DNA from: Sphingomonadales bacterium UBA6157
GTDB lineage: Bacteria; Pseudomonadota; Alphaproteobacteria; Sphingomonadales; Sphingomonadaceae
NCBI GenBank assembly: GCA_002423025.1
Contig: DIUN01000050.1
Coordinates: forward strand, 1-64,000
Length of the DNA stretch: 64,000 nt
Direction of reading: 5' to 3'
Positions within the stretch are counted from its first letter, which is position 1, and every line of letters begins with the position of its first letter. Under the pieces are notes generated by a model that saw nothing but the letters and a program-made list of their open reading frames with translations, made no database searches and had not been told where the DNA came from. The translations under genes and the position numbers were made by a program. Below, piece by piece: positions 1 through 9,437 of the stretch.

Positions 1-321
1 GGCGGCGTGAACGTCTATCCGCAGGAAGCCGAGAACGCCCTGACCTTGCATCCTGAAGTGGCTGATGTCGCGGTATTCGGCGTGCCCGATGTGGAGATGG
101 GTGAAGCAGTCAAAGCCGTGGTGCAGCCGCGCGACATGTCTCGTGCCGGGCCGGAGCTGGAGGCTGAGTTGATAGCCTTTGTCCGGTCGCGTCTGAGCCA
201 TGTCAAATGCCCGAAGTCCATCGATTTCATGGCGGAATTGCCTCGCCATGACACAGGCAAGCTCTACAAGCGCCTGCTGAAGGACCAATATTGGGCGCAA
301 GACAGCGCCAAGTCGGGTTGA
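1..321 (+). CDS. Acyl-CoA synthetase (AMP-binding), C-terminal fragment
   Basis: This is the last 106 codons of a gene that begins outside the window. It opens with GGVNVYPQEAE, the conserved start of the mobile C-terminal domain of fatty-acyl-CoA ligases (GGxNIYPxExE), and continues with VADVAVFGVPD and the HDTGKLYKR segment. That segment contains the catalytic lysine region seen as TGKxxKRxL in the ANL superfamily. The enzyme would activate a carboxylic acid with ATP and CoA; the substrate cannot be judged from this part. The stop codon overlaps the next start as TGATG, which suggests translational coupling to the TraB/GumN gene. Confidence 0.9.
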   Translation, partial: GGVNVYPQEAENALTLHPEVADVAVFGVPDVEMGEAVKAVVQPRDMSRAGPELEAELIAFVRSRLSHVKCPKSIDFMAELPRHDTGKLYKRLLKDQYWAQDSAKSG

Positions 322-1220
322 TGCGGCTTTCGGGCCTGTCGGTTCCTTTCGCTGCCCTGCTGCTGGCGCTTTTTCCAGCGGCAGTGGCGGCGCATGTCAG
401 CTCGCCATCGGACTCTTCCAAGCCGCCGGCTTGGGTCATAAGGGACGCCGATACCGAGATTACCCTGTTCGCAACCATTCACGCGTTGCCCGCCGGTACC
501 GATTGGCTGGCGCCGTCCGTTGCCGCTCGTCTCGATGCCGCCGATATGATCGTGCTCGAAGCGCTTGTTCCGGAGGATCTGAGGGCATTTGGAGCTGTCA
601 TCCAGAGGCTTGGCGTCAATCCGGCGCTTCCACCGCTGGCACAACGTATTGCGCCGCAGGCTGCTGCGCGCCTGCCAGCTGCTGCAGCGGCTGCGGGCGT
701 GTCGACAAAGGCGCTTGATACCATGCAGCCATGGCTCGCCGCGGTGACGCTGAGTGAAGCGACGCTCGCCAGCATCGGCATTTCAGCGGAGAATGGCGTC
801 GAGCCGATGCTGACCGCCCGGGCCAGGGCTGCGGCCAAGCCGCTTGTCCAATTGGAAACACCGGAGCAGCAGATCGGATTTTTTGCCAGTCTCTCACAGC
901 CCGATCAGCGGGCCATGCTGGAAACGACGCTGGCCGACATTGGCGATGCCCGCGAAGATGTCGGCCGGCTTGTCATGCTCTGGAAGCAGGGCGACGTGGA
1001 CACCATCCATGCCCAGTTTGCCCGCGAAGCAAGGGCTTCACGCAACCTGATGCAGATACTGCTCATCGATCGCAACCGCCGCTGGACAGACTGGATTGCC
1101 AACGCAATGAAGCGACCAGGCAGACTGTTCATTGCTGTCGGAGCGGGGCATTTTGGCGGGCCGCAGGGGCTGCTGGCGCTACTCAATGCCAAGGGGCTGA
1201 AGGCTCAGCGCGCTGACTGA
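321..1220 (+). CDS. TraB/GumN family protein, secreted
   Basis: A 299-residue protein with a signal-peptide-like start (residues 1 to about 24, ending AAVAAH). It carries the family hallmarks: an N-terminal LFATIHALPAG segment (usually GTIH) and a C-terminal VGAGHFGGPQGLLALL segment (GxxH plus a glycine-rich tail). The family is thought to be metalloprotease-like and related to Tiki proteins; its substrate in bacteria is unknown. I chose the ATG at 321 over an upstream start at 291 because it overlaps the previous stop codon and places the signal peptide at the N terminus. It is probably periplasmic or membrane anchored. Confidence 0.82.
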   Translation: MRLSGLSVPFAALLLALFPAAVAAHVSSPSDSSKPPAWVIRDADTEITLFATIHALPAGTDWLAPSVAARLDAADMIVLEALVPEDLRAFGAVIQRLGVNPALPPLAQRIAPQAAARLPAAAAAAGVSTKALDTMQPWLAAVTLSEATLASIGISAENGVEPMLTARARAAAKPLVQLETPEQQIGFFASLSQPDQRAMLETTLADIGDAREDVGRLVMLWKQGDVDTIHAQFAREARASRNLMQILLIDRNRRWTDWIANAMKRPGRLFIAVGAGHFGGPQGLLALLNAKGLKAQRAD

Positions 1221-1357
1221 CGGCTGTGCGCACTGCCCTGCAACCTTGCGCTTGCTGCGAACATCCCTTATGCGCCGCTGCTTCGCTGCAGCCTACGATT
1301 CTGCATCCCTGGAGGCCCGGGGCCCAGCGAATTTTAACGCTATTGGAGAAGCGAGCA

Positions 1358-1975
1358 ATGAGCGAAACATTGAAGCTCGCGGCTGAAGCGCGCGAAAAGG
1401 CAGGCAAGGGAGCCTCCCGCGCAGTTCGTCGCACCGGCCGTGTACCGGCCGTCATCTATGGTTCCGGTGAACCGGCAACCCCTATCCATGTTGAGGAAAA
1501 GCTGCTCGTCCGCCAGCTTTCGACCGGCCACTTCATGAATTCGGTTGTGGAAATCGTTATCGGCAATGGCAAGGCTATCCGCACCCTGCCGCGCGATGTG
1601 CAGTTCCATCCGGTCACTGATCGGCCGATCCATGTCGACTTCCTGCGTCTTTCCGGCGATGCCGTAATCACCGTTCAGGTGCCCGTGCACTTCGTCGATG
1701 AAGACAAGTCGCCCGGCATGAAGCGCGGCGCGGTGCTCAACATCGTTCGTCACGAACTTGAGCTCGATTGCGCTTCGAATGCGATTCCTGACCAGATCAA
1801 CATCAGCCTGGCCGACCGCGACGTGGGCGACTCTATCCACATCAGCTCGGTTGTGTTGCCGGCTGGCGTGAAGTCGCACATCACCGATCGTGATTTCACC
1901 ATTGCTACGATGGTGGCTCCTTCGGCGCTGAAGAGTGAAAAGGCTGAGGGCGACGCTGCAGAAGCGGCCGCCTGA
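1358..1975 (+). CDS. rplY: 50S ribosomal protein L25/general stress protein Ctc
   Basis: A 205-residue long-form L25 (CTC/TL5 type): an N-terminal 5S rRNA-binding domain (EAREKAGKGASRAVRRTGRVPAVIYG) followed by the TL5 C-terminal beta domain with FHPVTDRPIHVDFLRL and the RHELELDCASNAIPDQI segment. It ends in an Ala/Glu-rich tail. The ATG at 1358 has a GGAGAA ribosome site seven bases upstream; starts further upstream would add a Cys-rich stretch absent from the family. It is followed closely by pth, the usual order in alphaproteobacteria (rplY-pth-ychF). Confidence 0.95.
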   Translation: MSETLKLAAEAREKAGKGASRAVRRTGRVPAVIYGSGEPATPIHVEEKLLVRQLSTGHFMNSVVEIVIGNGKAIRTLPRDVQFHPVTDRPIHVDFLRLSGDAVITVQVPVHFVDEDKSPGMKRGAVLNIVRHELELDCASNAIPDQINISLADRDVGDSIHISSVVLPAGVKSHITDRDFTIATMVAPSALKSEKAEGDAAEAAA

Positions 1976-1999
1976 GGATTGCCCGGAAGGTCGGCGCTG

Positions 2000-2578
2000 G
2001 TGCAAATCTTCGCTGGCCTCGGCAATCCTGGAGCAGCCTATGCGCTGCACCGGCACAATATCGGCTTCATGGCCGTGGACAGCATTGCCGCTGTCCACGG
2101 CTTTGGACCTTTCAAGAGCCGTTTTCAGGGTCTTGTCAGCGAGGGTCGTATCGGTGCCCAACGCGTTACCCTGCTCAAGCCAGCAACTTATATGAACGAG
2201 AGTGGCCGCAGCGTCGGTGAGGCACTGCGTTTCTGGAAGCTCGAAGCTGCGGCAGCACTGACAGTCTTTTACGATGAGCTCGATCTTGATCCATTCAAGG
2301 TGCGGGTGAAGCATGGCGGCGGCGCTGCGGGCCATAATGGCATTCGATCGCTTGATGCTCACATCGGCGCGGATTACCGCCGAGTGCGCATCGGAATCGG
2401 ACATCCGGGGCATCGTGACAAGGTTACGCCGCATGTTCTGGGCAATTTCGCCAAGTCCGAGATGGACCCTCTGGCCGATGTGCTCGGTGCCATTGCGGCC
2501 GAAGTTCCCTGGTTGCTGGATGGCGACGATGCCCGCTTCATGAGCGAAATCGCCCGCCGCACCATCCCCCAACGCTAA
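2000..2578 (+). CDS. pth: Peptidyl-tRNA hydrolase
   Basis: Hydrolyses peptidyl-tRNA released from stalled ribosomes. The start is GTG at 2000, giving MQIFAGLGNPG, which matches the family N terminus exactly; GGAAGG at 1985-1990 is a good ribosome site. A TTG at 1979 is possible but adds seven unconserved residues. The 192-residue length is normal. Active-site residues are visible: Asn9 in GLGNPG, His19 in HRHNIG, Asn in YMNESG, and the Asp of FYDELDLD followed by GGGAAGHNGIRS. It lies between rplY and ychF on the same strand, a common trio. Confidence 0.95.
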   Translation: MQIFAGLGNPGAAYALHRHNIGFMAVDSIAAVHGFGPFKSRFQGLVSEGRIGAQRVTLLKPATYMNESGRSVGEALRFWKLEAAAALTVFYDELDLDPFKVRVKHGGGAAGHNGIRSLDAHIGADYRRVRIGIGHPGHRDKVTPHVLGNFAKSEMDPLADVLGAIAAEVPWLLDGDDARFMSEIARRTIPQR

Positions 2579-2598
2579 GCACTTTCAAGGACACTCCC

Positions 2599-3699
2599 AT
2601 GGCTATCCGCTGCGGCATCGTCGGCCTTCCCAATGTCGGCAAATCCACGCTGTTCAATGCGCTCACCGAGACGGCCAGCGCCGCGGCGGCCAACTATCCA
2701 TTTTGCACCATCGAGCCGAACGTCGGGAACGTGCCGGTGCCTGACCAGCGTCTGAGCGATCTTGCCCGCATCGGCGGCTCTCAAAAGATTATCGAAACCC
2801 AGCTTGGCTTCACCGATATCGCCGGCTTGGTGCGCGGTGCCTCGAAGGGGGAGGGGCTGGGCAATCAGTTTCTCGCCAATATCCGCGAGACCGATGCCAT
2901 CGTGCACGTTCTTCGCTGCTTCGAGGATGATGACGTCACTCATGTCGAGGGCCGGGTTGATCCTGTCTCCGATGCCGAGACTGTCGAAACCGAGCTGATG
3001 CTGGCCGACCTCGAGTCGCTGGAGAAGCGGGTGCCCGCACTCATCAAGAAAGCGGCCCAGGGCGACAAAGACGCCAAGATCCAGGCGAGTGTGCTCGGTC
3101 AGGCGCTTGAGCTGCTGCGCGAGGGCAAGCCGGCCCGACTCACCGCCCCCAAGGACGAGGAGGAGGCTCGGGCGCTCAGCCTTGCCCAATTGCTCACCTC
3201 CAAACCCGTGCTCTACGTCTGCAATGTTGAAGAGGCCTCTGCGGCTTCAGGCAACGCCCACAGCGCCGCCGTGCAGGCAATGGCGGCCAAGGTCGGTGCC
3301 GGCGCCGTCATCGTTTCTGCGGCCATCGAGGCGGAAGTCGCCATGATGGATCCTGCAGACCGGCCCGAGTATCTGGAAGCGCTTGGCCTGACGGAAACCG
3401 GCCTCGCGCGTGTCGTGCGTGCGGCTTATGAGTTGCTTGGCCTCATCACCTTTTTCACCGTTGGTCCCAAGGAAGCGCGTGCCTGGACCGTCGCGAAGGG
3501 TGCCCGTGCCCCTCAGGCTGCCGGCGAGATTCACGGTGATTTCGAGAAGGGCTTCATCCGGGCCGAGACGATGGCATTCGTCGACTACGTCAAGCACGGC
3601 GGCGAAGCTGGCGCCCGCGAGGCCGGACGCCTTCGTTCCGAAGGCAAGGAATATGTCGTGCATGACGGTGATGTCATGCTCTTCCGTTTCAACGTCTAG
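2599..3699 (+). CDS. ychF: Ribosome-binding ATPase YchF (Obg-like)
   Basis: A 366-residue OLA1/YchF P-loop protein. Walker A is GLPNVGKST (residues 9-17); a DIAGLVRGAS switch II region and a C-terminal TGS domain (LITFFTVGPKEARAWT) follow, ending at DGDVMLFRFNV, the typical C terminus. YchF proteins bind ribosomes and prefer ATP over GTP. ACACTCCC precedes the start, so the ribosome site is weak; the start is set by the conserved MAIRCGIVGLPN. Confidence 0.96.
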   Translation: MAIRCGIVGLPNVGKSTLFNALTETASAAAANYPFCTIEPNVGNVPVPDQRLSDLARIGGSQKIIETQLGFTDIAGLVRGASKGEGLGNQFLANIRETDAIVHVLRCFEDDDVTHVEGRVDPVSDAETVETELMLADLESLEKRVPALIKKAAQGDKDAKIQASVLGQALELLREGKPARLTAPKDEEEARALSLAQLLTSKPVLYVCNVEEASAASGNAHSAAVQAMAAKVGAGAVIVSAAIEAEVAMMDPADRPEYLEALGLTETGLARVVRAAYELLGLITFFTVGPKEARAWTVAKGARAPQAAGEIHGDFEKGFIRAETMAFVDYVKHGGEAGAREAGRLRSEGKEYVVHDGDVMLFRFNV

Positions 3700-3775
3700 T
3701 TTGGCGGGGCCTCTCTTCAGTTGACCCCCTCATACCCGCGCCGCTACACGCCGTCTCAATCGTTTCCGCAGTTGC

Positions 3776-3791
3776 GAAGGCCAGTGCCCTG
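3776..3791 (+). promoter_or_regulatory. Ribosome site and CTG start of glyQ
   Basis: GAAGG at 3776-3780 lies eight bases before CTG at 3789-3791. This reading frame has no ATG, GTG or TTG from the end of ychF down to a GTG at 3882, which already lies inside the conserved core (the V of DLEVGAGT). CTG is therefore the best-placed start. Confidence 0.5.
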
Positions 3792-4646
3792 ACGTCCCTA
3801 TCCTTCCAGGACATCATTCTTACGCTCCAGCGCTACTGGGGCGAACGCGGCTGCGTCATACTGCAGCCTTATGACCTCGAGGTGGGAGCCGGTACCTTCC
3901 ACCCTGCCACCACGCTTCGAGCGCTCGGGCCTGACAGCTGGAATGCGGCTTTCGTCCAGCCCAGCCGTCGTCCTTCGGATGGCCGCTATGGCGAGAACCC
4001 CAATCGGCTGCAGCATTACTATCAGTTCCAGGTGATCCTTAAGCCATCGCCGGACGACCTCATCGATGCTTATCTTGGCTCGCTGGATGCCATCGGCATC
4101 GACCGGCGTCTGCACGATATTCGTTTTGTAGAGGATGATTGGGAGAGCCCGACCCTGGGTGCCTGGGGCCTTGGATGGGAAGTCTGGTGCGACGGCATGG
4201 AGGTCACGCAGTTCACCTATTTCCAGCAAGTTGGAGGGCATGATTGCGCTCCGGTGGCGGGTGAACTGACCTACGGGCTTGAGCGGCTGGCCATGTACGT
4301 GCAGGGCGTCGAAAGCGTCTACGACCTGCGCTACAATGATTATGGGGTAAGTTACGGTGATGTGTTCCTGAAGCAGGAGCAGCAATTCAGCGCCTACAAC
4401 TTCGAGCATGCCAACACAGACCGGCTGTTCCAGCATTTCAAGGATGTCTCCGAGGAATGCCGGGCGCTCGTTGCTGCCAATCTGCCGCTGCCGGCCTATG
4501 ATCAGGCCATCAAGGCGAGCCACATCTTCAACCTGCTCAATGCTCGCGGCGTAATCTCGGTGGCGGAGCGCCAAGCCTATATCGGCCGTGTGCGTGATCT
4601 GGTGAAGGGCGTCGCCGATGCCTGGGTGAAGCAGGTGACGGCATGA
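3789..4646 (+). CDS. glyQ: Glycyl-tRNA synthetase alpha subunit
   Basis: The catalytic subunit of the alpha2beta2 bacterial glycyl-tRNA synthetase. From CTG at 3789 the frame reads LTSLSFQDIILTLQRYWGER, the expected GlyQ N terminus, then GCVILQPYDLEVGAGTFHPATTLRALGP, VEDDWESPTLGAWGLGWEVW and GELTYGLERLAMY, all conserved. The length (285 residues) is normal. Starting at the first standard start codon (GTG at 3882) would delete about 31 essential residues, so an unusual start is inferred; a one-base sequence error that hides a normal start is the alternative. The stop overlaps glyS (ATGA). Confidence 0.93.
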   Translation: MTSLSFQDIILTLQRYWGERGCVILQPYDLEVGAGTFHPATTLRALGPDSWNAAFVQPSRRPSDGRYGENPNRLQHYYQFQVILKPSPDDLIDAYLGSLDAIGIDRRLHDIRFVEDDWESPTLGAWGLGWEVWCDGMEVTQFTYFQQVGGHDCAPVAGELTYGLERLAMYVQGVESVYDLRYNDYGVSYGDVFLKQEQQFSAYNFEHANTDRLFQHFKDVSEECRALVAANLPLPAYDQAIKASHIFNLLNARGVISVAERQAYIGRVRDLVKGVADAWVKQVTA

Positions 4647-6742
4647 CCGATTTTCTGCTCGAACTCGCCAGTGAGGAAATCCCTGCCCGCATGCAGGCTG
4701 CTGCCGCGGCCCAGCTGGCGACGCGCTTCACCGATGGGCTCAAGGCTGCCGGTCTGGTGCATGGAAGAGTCATCGCTGATGCGACTCCGCGTCGTCTATG
4801 GCTTGTTGCCACGGGACTAGCCGCCGCCACCGAGGCCAGTGTGGAAGAGCGCAAAGGCCCGCGTGCCGATGCTCCGCCGCAGGCCATAGACGGCTTTCTG
4901 CGCTCAACCGGCCTCACGCGAGACCAGCTTGAGGAGCGTGAGACTCCCAAGGGTGTCGTGCTTTTTGCCAATATTGCCAGCAAGGGCCAGCCGGCCGCCG
5001 CCATCCTCGCAGCGCTTGTTCCGCAGATTGTCACGGACTTTGCCTGGCCGAAATCGATGCGCTGGGGGGCTGCATCGGCATCCACCGCCGCGCCGCGCTG
5101 GGTGCGCCCGCTCACGGGTATCGTCGCACTGCTGGGCGATGATGTCGTTCCATGCTCAGCCCATGGTCTGAGTGCAGGGCGCATGACACGCGGCCACCGA
5201 ATTCATGCGCCGCAGCCACTCGAAATCGAAAGCCCGGCGCATTACGCAGAGCAACTGCGCGTCGCCAAGGTCATTGTTTCCAGCTCTGAACGTCGCGCGC
5301 TGATTGCCGATCGGGCCGCGGCTGCCGCGTCGTCTCGCGGGCTGACGATCATTCCGGATGCCGCTCTTGAAGCGGAAAATGCCGGCCTCACAGAATGGCC
5401 TGTGCCGCTGCTCGGCCATTTCGACCCGGCCTTTCTCGCCGTGCCCCGCGAAGTCATCCAATTGACCATGCGTACCAACCAAAAGTATTTCGCTTGCGCC
5501 GATGCTGATGGCGCGCTCGCCCCGGCCTTTGTCTGCGTCGCCAATCTTGAAGCCAGCGATGGCGGCAACGCAATTATCAAAGGCAATGAACGCGTCCTCA
5601 GCGCTCGCCTTTCGGACGCCAAGTTCTTCTGGGATCAAGACCTCGCTTTGGTGAAAGCCGGCGGCCTGGATGCCTTCCTGCCCAAGCTTGCCGACATCGT
5701 CTTTCACGAGAAGTTGGGCACGGTTGCCGACAAGGTGGAGCGGATTGCGGTATTGGCGCGCTCTTTGACGGAGTCGCTCGGGCCTAGTCTCGCTGATCCG
5801 GCTCAGTCTGAGCGCGCAGCACGCCTTTGCAAGGCTGATCTCGTCTCCGCCACTGTCAGCGAGTTCCCAGAGGTTCAGGGGCTTGCGGGTCGTTACCTGG
5901 CTCTCTCCATTGGTGAAAAGGGCGCAGTCGCGGATGCCATTCGCGACCATTACAAGCCCGTTGGGCAAGGTGATGACGTGCCGACGGCCGCTGTGAGCGT
6001 GGCTGTGGCCTTGGCAGACAAGATTGATACGATTGTTGGCTTCTTCTGCGTTGCGAATGAACTCCCAAGTGGTTCACGCGATCCTTTCGCACTGCGGCGT
6101 TCCGCGATCGGTGTTTCGAGCCTGATAATCGCATCTGGTTGGAGATTGTCGCTCACTGATGCTGTTGCGCGCGCTTGTGCGGGTTACACTGCGCAAGGCC
6201 ATTCCGTCTCAGGCGCTGACGCGGTAGTCACGTTCCTCGTCGAGCGCCTCAAGGTGCAGCAGCGAGAAGCGGGCGTTCGGCATGACCTGATCGATGCTGT
6301 GTTCGCGACCGGCGGGGAGAATGATCTGGTCAGGCTTTTGGCGCGCGTCGATGCTCTGCAGGCGGTTCTGGCAACCGATGATGGCGCCAATCTGCTCGCG
6401 GGGGTCAAGCGCGCGTCGAATATCCTGCGTATTGAAGAAGCCAAGGACAAGAAAAGGTTCGATGGAATTTTGAACCTCGATCTTGCCATGGACCCTTTTG
6501 AGCAGGCGCTTGCGTCGGCGCTGTCCGCAGAGCTTCCGCTAATCCGTGAGGCCGTTGCTCAAGAAGATTTTGTTGGAGCGATGGCGAGGCTGGCCGGCTT
6601 GCGAGCTGCGGTCGATGCTTTCTTCGACAATGTCATCGTGAATGCTGACGATAAAGCCATACGCATTAATCGGCTTGAACTGCTCTCCAGCCTCCGAAGC
6701 GCTGCAAATTCCGTCGCTGATTTTTCGAGGATCGAAGGATGA
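4643..6742 (+). CDS. glyS: Glycyl-tRNA synthetase beta subunit
   Basis: The 699-residue tRNA-binding beta subunit. It starts MTDFLLELASEEIPARM, the family N terminus, contains the HD-like central region (VFHEKLGTVADKVERI) and YALSIGEK-type segment (RYLALSIGEKGAVADAI), and ends with the anticodon-binding-like domain (FFDNVIVNADDKAIRINRLELL). It overlaps glyQ by four bases and ppdK by four bases (both ATGA), so the three genes form one translationally coupled operon. Confidence 0.96.
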   Translation: MTDFLLELASEEIPARMQAAAAAQLATRFTDGLKAAGLVHGRVIADATPRRLWLVATGLAAATEASVEERKGPRADAPPQAIDGFLRSTGLTRDQLEERETPKGVVLFANIASKGQPAAAILAALVPQIVTDFAWPKSMRWGAASASTAAPRWVRPLTGIVALLGDDVVPCSAHGLSAGRMTRGHRIHAPQPLEIESPAHYAEQLRVAKVIVSSSERRALIADRAAAAASSRGLTIIPDAALEAENAGLTEWPVPLLGHFDPAFLAVPREVIQLTMRTNQKYFACADADGALAPAFVCVANLEASDGGNAIIKGNERVLSARLSDAKFFWDQDLALVKAGGLDAFLPKLADIVFHEKLGTVADKVERIAVLARSLTESLGPSLADPAQSERAARLCKADLVSATVSEFPEVQGLAGRYLALSIGEKGAVADAIRDHYKPVGQGDDVPTAAVSVAVALADKIDTIVGFFCVANELPSGSRDPFALRRSAIGVSSLIIASGWRLSLTDAVARACAGYTAQGHSVSGADAVVTFLVERLKVQQREAGVRHDLIDAVFATGGENDLVRLLARVDALQAVLATDDGANLLAGVKRASNILRIEEAKDKKRFDGILNLDLAMDPFEQALASALSAELPLIREAVAQEDFVGAMARLAGLRAAVDAFFDNVIVNADDKAIRINRLELLSSLRSAANSVADFSRIEG

Positions 6743-9405
6743 CAAAGTCGGTTTTTCGTTTCGGCGGCGGCAGCGCCGATGGCGACGCCACGCAGAAGCA
6801 GCTGCTAGGCGGCAAAGGTGCGAATCTGGCCGAAATGGCGGGCATCGGCCTGCCTGTACCCCCCGGCCTCACCATTTCCACACCGGTTTGTGCGGCCTTT
6901 TACGATGCCGGCGGCAAGCTGCCTGACAAGGTGAAGGTCGAGACGCTTGATGCGCTTGCGCATGTTGAAAGCGTTACCGGCAAGCGCTTCGGCGATGCGG
7001 CGGACCCGCTTCTGGTTTCGGTGCGCTCCGGCGCACGAGTGTCGATGCCGGGCATGATGGATACGGTGCTGAACCTTGGCCTTAACGACATCACGGTTCA
7101 GGGTCTTGCCAAGGCCTCTGGCAACCCGCGGTTTGCTTGGGACAGTTATCGGCGCTTCATACAGATGTATGCCGATGTGGTGCTCGGGCTGGATCATTAC
7201 GCGTTTGAGGATGCGCTGGAAATCCTGAAGGAAGATCGCGGCGTAAGCCTTGATACCGAGCTTTCGGCAGATGATCTGCAGGGTTTGGTGGCGCGCTACA
7301 AGGCGCTCGTGCTTTCGACATGGGGCGACGAGTTCCCGCAGGATCCGCATGAGCAGCTTTGGGGAGCGATCGGCGCGGTGTTCGGCTCCTGGCGGTCGGA
7401 CCGGGCGCGCACCTACCGGCGGCTCAACGACATTCCAGAAAGCTGGGGTACGGCTGTCACGGTGCAGGCGATGGTGTTCGGCAACCGTGGTGACACTTCT
7501 GCCACCGGCGTGGCCTTTACGCGTGATCCGGCCACAGGCGAGCGGGTGACCTATGGCGAATATCTTATCAACGCGCAGGGTGAAGACGTCGTCGCCGGCA
7601 TTCGCACACCGCAGTATCTGACTTTGGCTGCGCGCGAGCGGGCCGGTGCGCGGGCTGCCTCGATGGAAGAGGCCATGCCGGTGGTTTACGCCGAGCTGGC
7701 GCGCGTGTTCGCCCTGCTCGAGACTCACTATCGTGACATGCAGGACATTGAGTTCACTGTTGAAGACGGTCGGCTCTGGATGCTGCAGACCCGCGCCGGC
7801 AAGCGCACAGCCAAGGCCGCGCTCAAGATTGCAGTGGACATGGCCAACGAGGGCTTGATTACCGAGGCCGAGGCAGTCCTGCGCGTAGAAGCTGGGGCGC
7901 TGGACCAATTGCTCCACCCGACACTGGACCCCAAGGCGCCGCGCGATGTAATCGCCCGCGGCCTTCCGGCCAGCCCCGGCGCTGCTTCGGGCGCCGTGGT
8001 TTTTGACAGCGACACGGCGGAGAACCGGGCCAAGATGGGCGATGCGGTGATCCTCGTGCGCACGGAAACTAGCCCCGAGGATATCCATGGCATGCACGCG
8101 GCGCGCGGCATCCTGACGGCACGTGGCGGCATGACCAGCCACGCCGCCGTTGTGGCGCGCGGTATGGGCCGCCCCTGTGTCTCCGGTGCCGGCAGCCTCG
8201 CAATCGATCTGGCCAGCCGGACCATGTCTGTTTCCGGCCGTATCATTGCTGAAGGGGATCGTATCACCCTCGATGGTGCGACTGGTGAAGTGATGCTGGG
8301 TGAAGTTGCGACAGTGGAGCCCGAACTCGCTGGCGATTTTGGAACGTTGATGATCTGGGCCGATGCGCATCGGCGCCTGAAGGTTCGTACCAATGCCGAA
8401 ACACCTGCGGATTGCCGAACAGCGCGCGGCTTCGGTGCTGAGGGTATCGGCTTGTGCCGCACCGAGCATATGTTCTTTGAGCCGTCGCGCATCACGTCAG
8501 TGCGCCGGATGATCCTGGCGGAGGACGGCAAGGGTCGTGCCTCTGCACTTGCTGAGCTTCTCCCAGAACAGCGGGCCGATTTCGAGGGGATCTTCCGGGT
8601 CATGGCTGGGCTGCCAGTGACGATCCGCCTGCTTGATCCGCCGCTGCACGAGTTCCTGCCGCATGATGAAGCGGGCTTTGTCGATGTGGCCGCAGCTACG
8701 GGCTTGAGCATTGGTACAGTGCGCCGCCGGATCAGCGAACTGCATGAGTTTAATCCCATGCTCGGTCATCGCGGCTGCCGCCTGGGGATCACCTATCCGG
8801 AAATCTACGCCATGCAGGCTCGCGCCATTTTCGAGGCAGCGGTCATCGTTGCCAAGGACACCGGCGAGGCCGTTGTGCCGGAAGTGATGATCCCGCTCGT
8901 CGCTACGGCCCGCGAACTCGAGATCACCAAGGCTCTGGTTGATGCCGAGGCCGAGGCGGTATTTGCAGAGACTGGCCGTCGGCTAGATTATCTTGTTGGC
9001 ACCATGATCGAACTTCCGCGCGCCGCACTGCGTGCGGCGGACATTGCCGTTCATGCCGAGTTCTTCAGCTTCGGCACGAACGACCTCACCCAGACCGCGC
9101 TCGGCATCAGCCGCGATGATGCGGCGCGTTTCCTTGGCCAATATGTGGAGCAGGGCATCTACCCGCGCGATCCTTTTGTCGGCATTGACGAGGAAGGCGT
9201 TGGCGAACTTGTCCAGATCGCGGCTGATCGCGGTCGTGGCGCCCGGCCTGGTCTCAAGTTGGGCATCTGCGGAGAGCATGGCGGTGACCCGGCCAGCATT
9301 GCTTTTTGCGAGAAGCTCGGGCTGGATTATGTCAGTTGCTCACCCTACCGCGTTCCGATCGCTCGGCTCGCCGCAGCGCAGGCGGCTTTGCGCGCTCGAA
9401 AGTGA
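6739..9405 (+). CDS. ppdK: Pyruvate, phosphate dikinase
   Basis: Interconverts pyruvate, ATP and Pi with PEP, AMP and PPi. It is 888 residues, the usual length. The N-terminal nucleotide domain begins FGGGSADG...LGGKGANLAEM; the phosphocarrier His468 is in GGMTSHAAVVARG; the PEP-binding C-terminal barrel has GTNDLTQTALG and Cys844 in CGEHGGDPASI. It is coupled to glyS by ATGA overlap, an arrangement seen in other sphingomonads. It ends just before a strong hairpin. Confidence 0.97.
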   Translation: MTKSVFRFGGGSADGDATQKQLLGGKGANLAEMAGIGLPVPPGLTISTPVCAAFYDAGGKLPDKVKVETLDALAHVESVTGKRFGDAADPLLVSVRSGARVSMPGMMDTVLNLGLNDITVQGLAKASGNPRFAWDSYRRFIQMYADVVLGLDHYAFEDALEILKEDRGVSLDTELSADDLQGLVARYKALVLSTWGDEFPQDPHEQLWGAIGAVFGSWRSDRARTYRRLNDIPESWGTAVTVQAMVFGNRGDTSATGVAFTRDPATGERVTYGEYLINAQGEDVVAGIRTPQYLTLAARERAGARAASMEEAMPVVYAELARVFALLETHYRDMQDIEFTVEDGRLWMLQTRAGKRTAKAALKIAVDMANEGLITEAEAVLRVEAGALDQLLHPTLDPKAPRDVIARGLPASPGAASGAVVFDSDTAENRAKMGDAVILVRTETSPEDIHGMHAARGILTARGGMTSHAAVVARGMGRPCVSGAGSLAIDLASRTMSVSGRIIAEGDRITLDGATGEVMLGEVATVEPELAGDFGTLMIWADAHRRLKVRTNAETPADCRTARGFGAEGIGLCRTEHMFFEPSRITSVRRMILAEDGKGRASALAELLPEQRADFEGIFRVMAGLPVTIRLLDPPLHEFLPHDEAGFVDVAAATGLSIGTVRRRISELHEFNPMLGHRGCRLGITYPEIYAMQARAIFEAAVIVAKDTGEAVVPEVMIPLVATARELEITKALVDAEAEAVFAETGRRLDYLVGTMIELPRAALRAADIAVHAEFFSFGTNDLTQTALGISRDDAARFLGQYVEQGIYPRDPFVGIDEEGVGELVQIAADRGRGARPGLKLGICGEHGGDPASIAFCEKLGLDYVSCSPYRVPIARLAAAQAALRARK

Positions 9406-9407
9406 AT

Positions 9408-9437
9408 CGTCCGGCGAGCCGCGGGGCTCGCTGGACG
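9408..9437 (+). terminator. Terminator hairpin after ppdK
   Basis: A 13-base-pair stem (one G-U pair) made of CGTCCGGCGAGCC and GGCTCGCTGGACG around a GCGG loop, three bases after the ppdK stop. The following bases are CTTAGGTCTCGTT, a poor U tract. It closes the glyQ-glyS-ppdK unit and separates it from the cco operon. Confidence 0.75.

Noticed and set aside
3882..4646. glyQ starting at the GTG at 3882
   Set aside because: It would remove the conserved first 31 residues of GlyQ.
6805..8469. 554-residue minus-strand frame opposite ppdK
   Set aside because: It is antisense to a well-conserved enzyme, lacks a ribosome site and family features, and is a by-product of GC-rich codon use.
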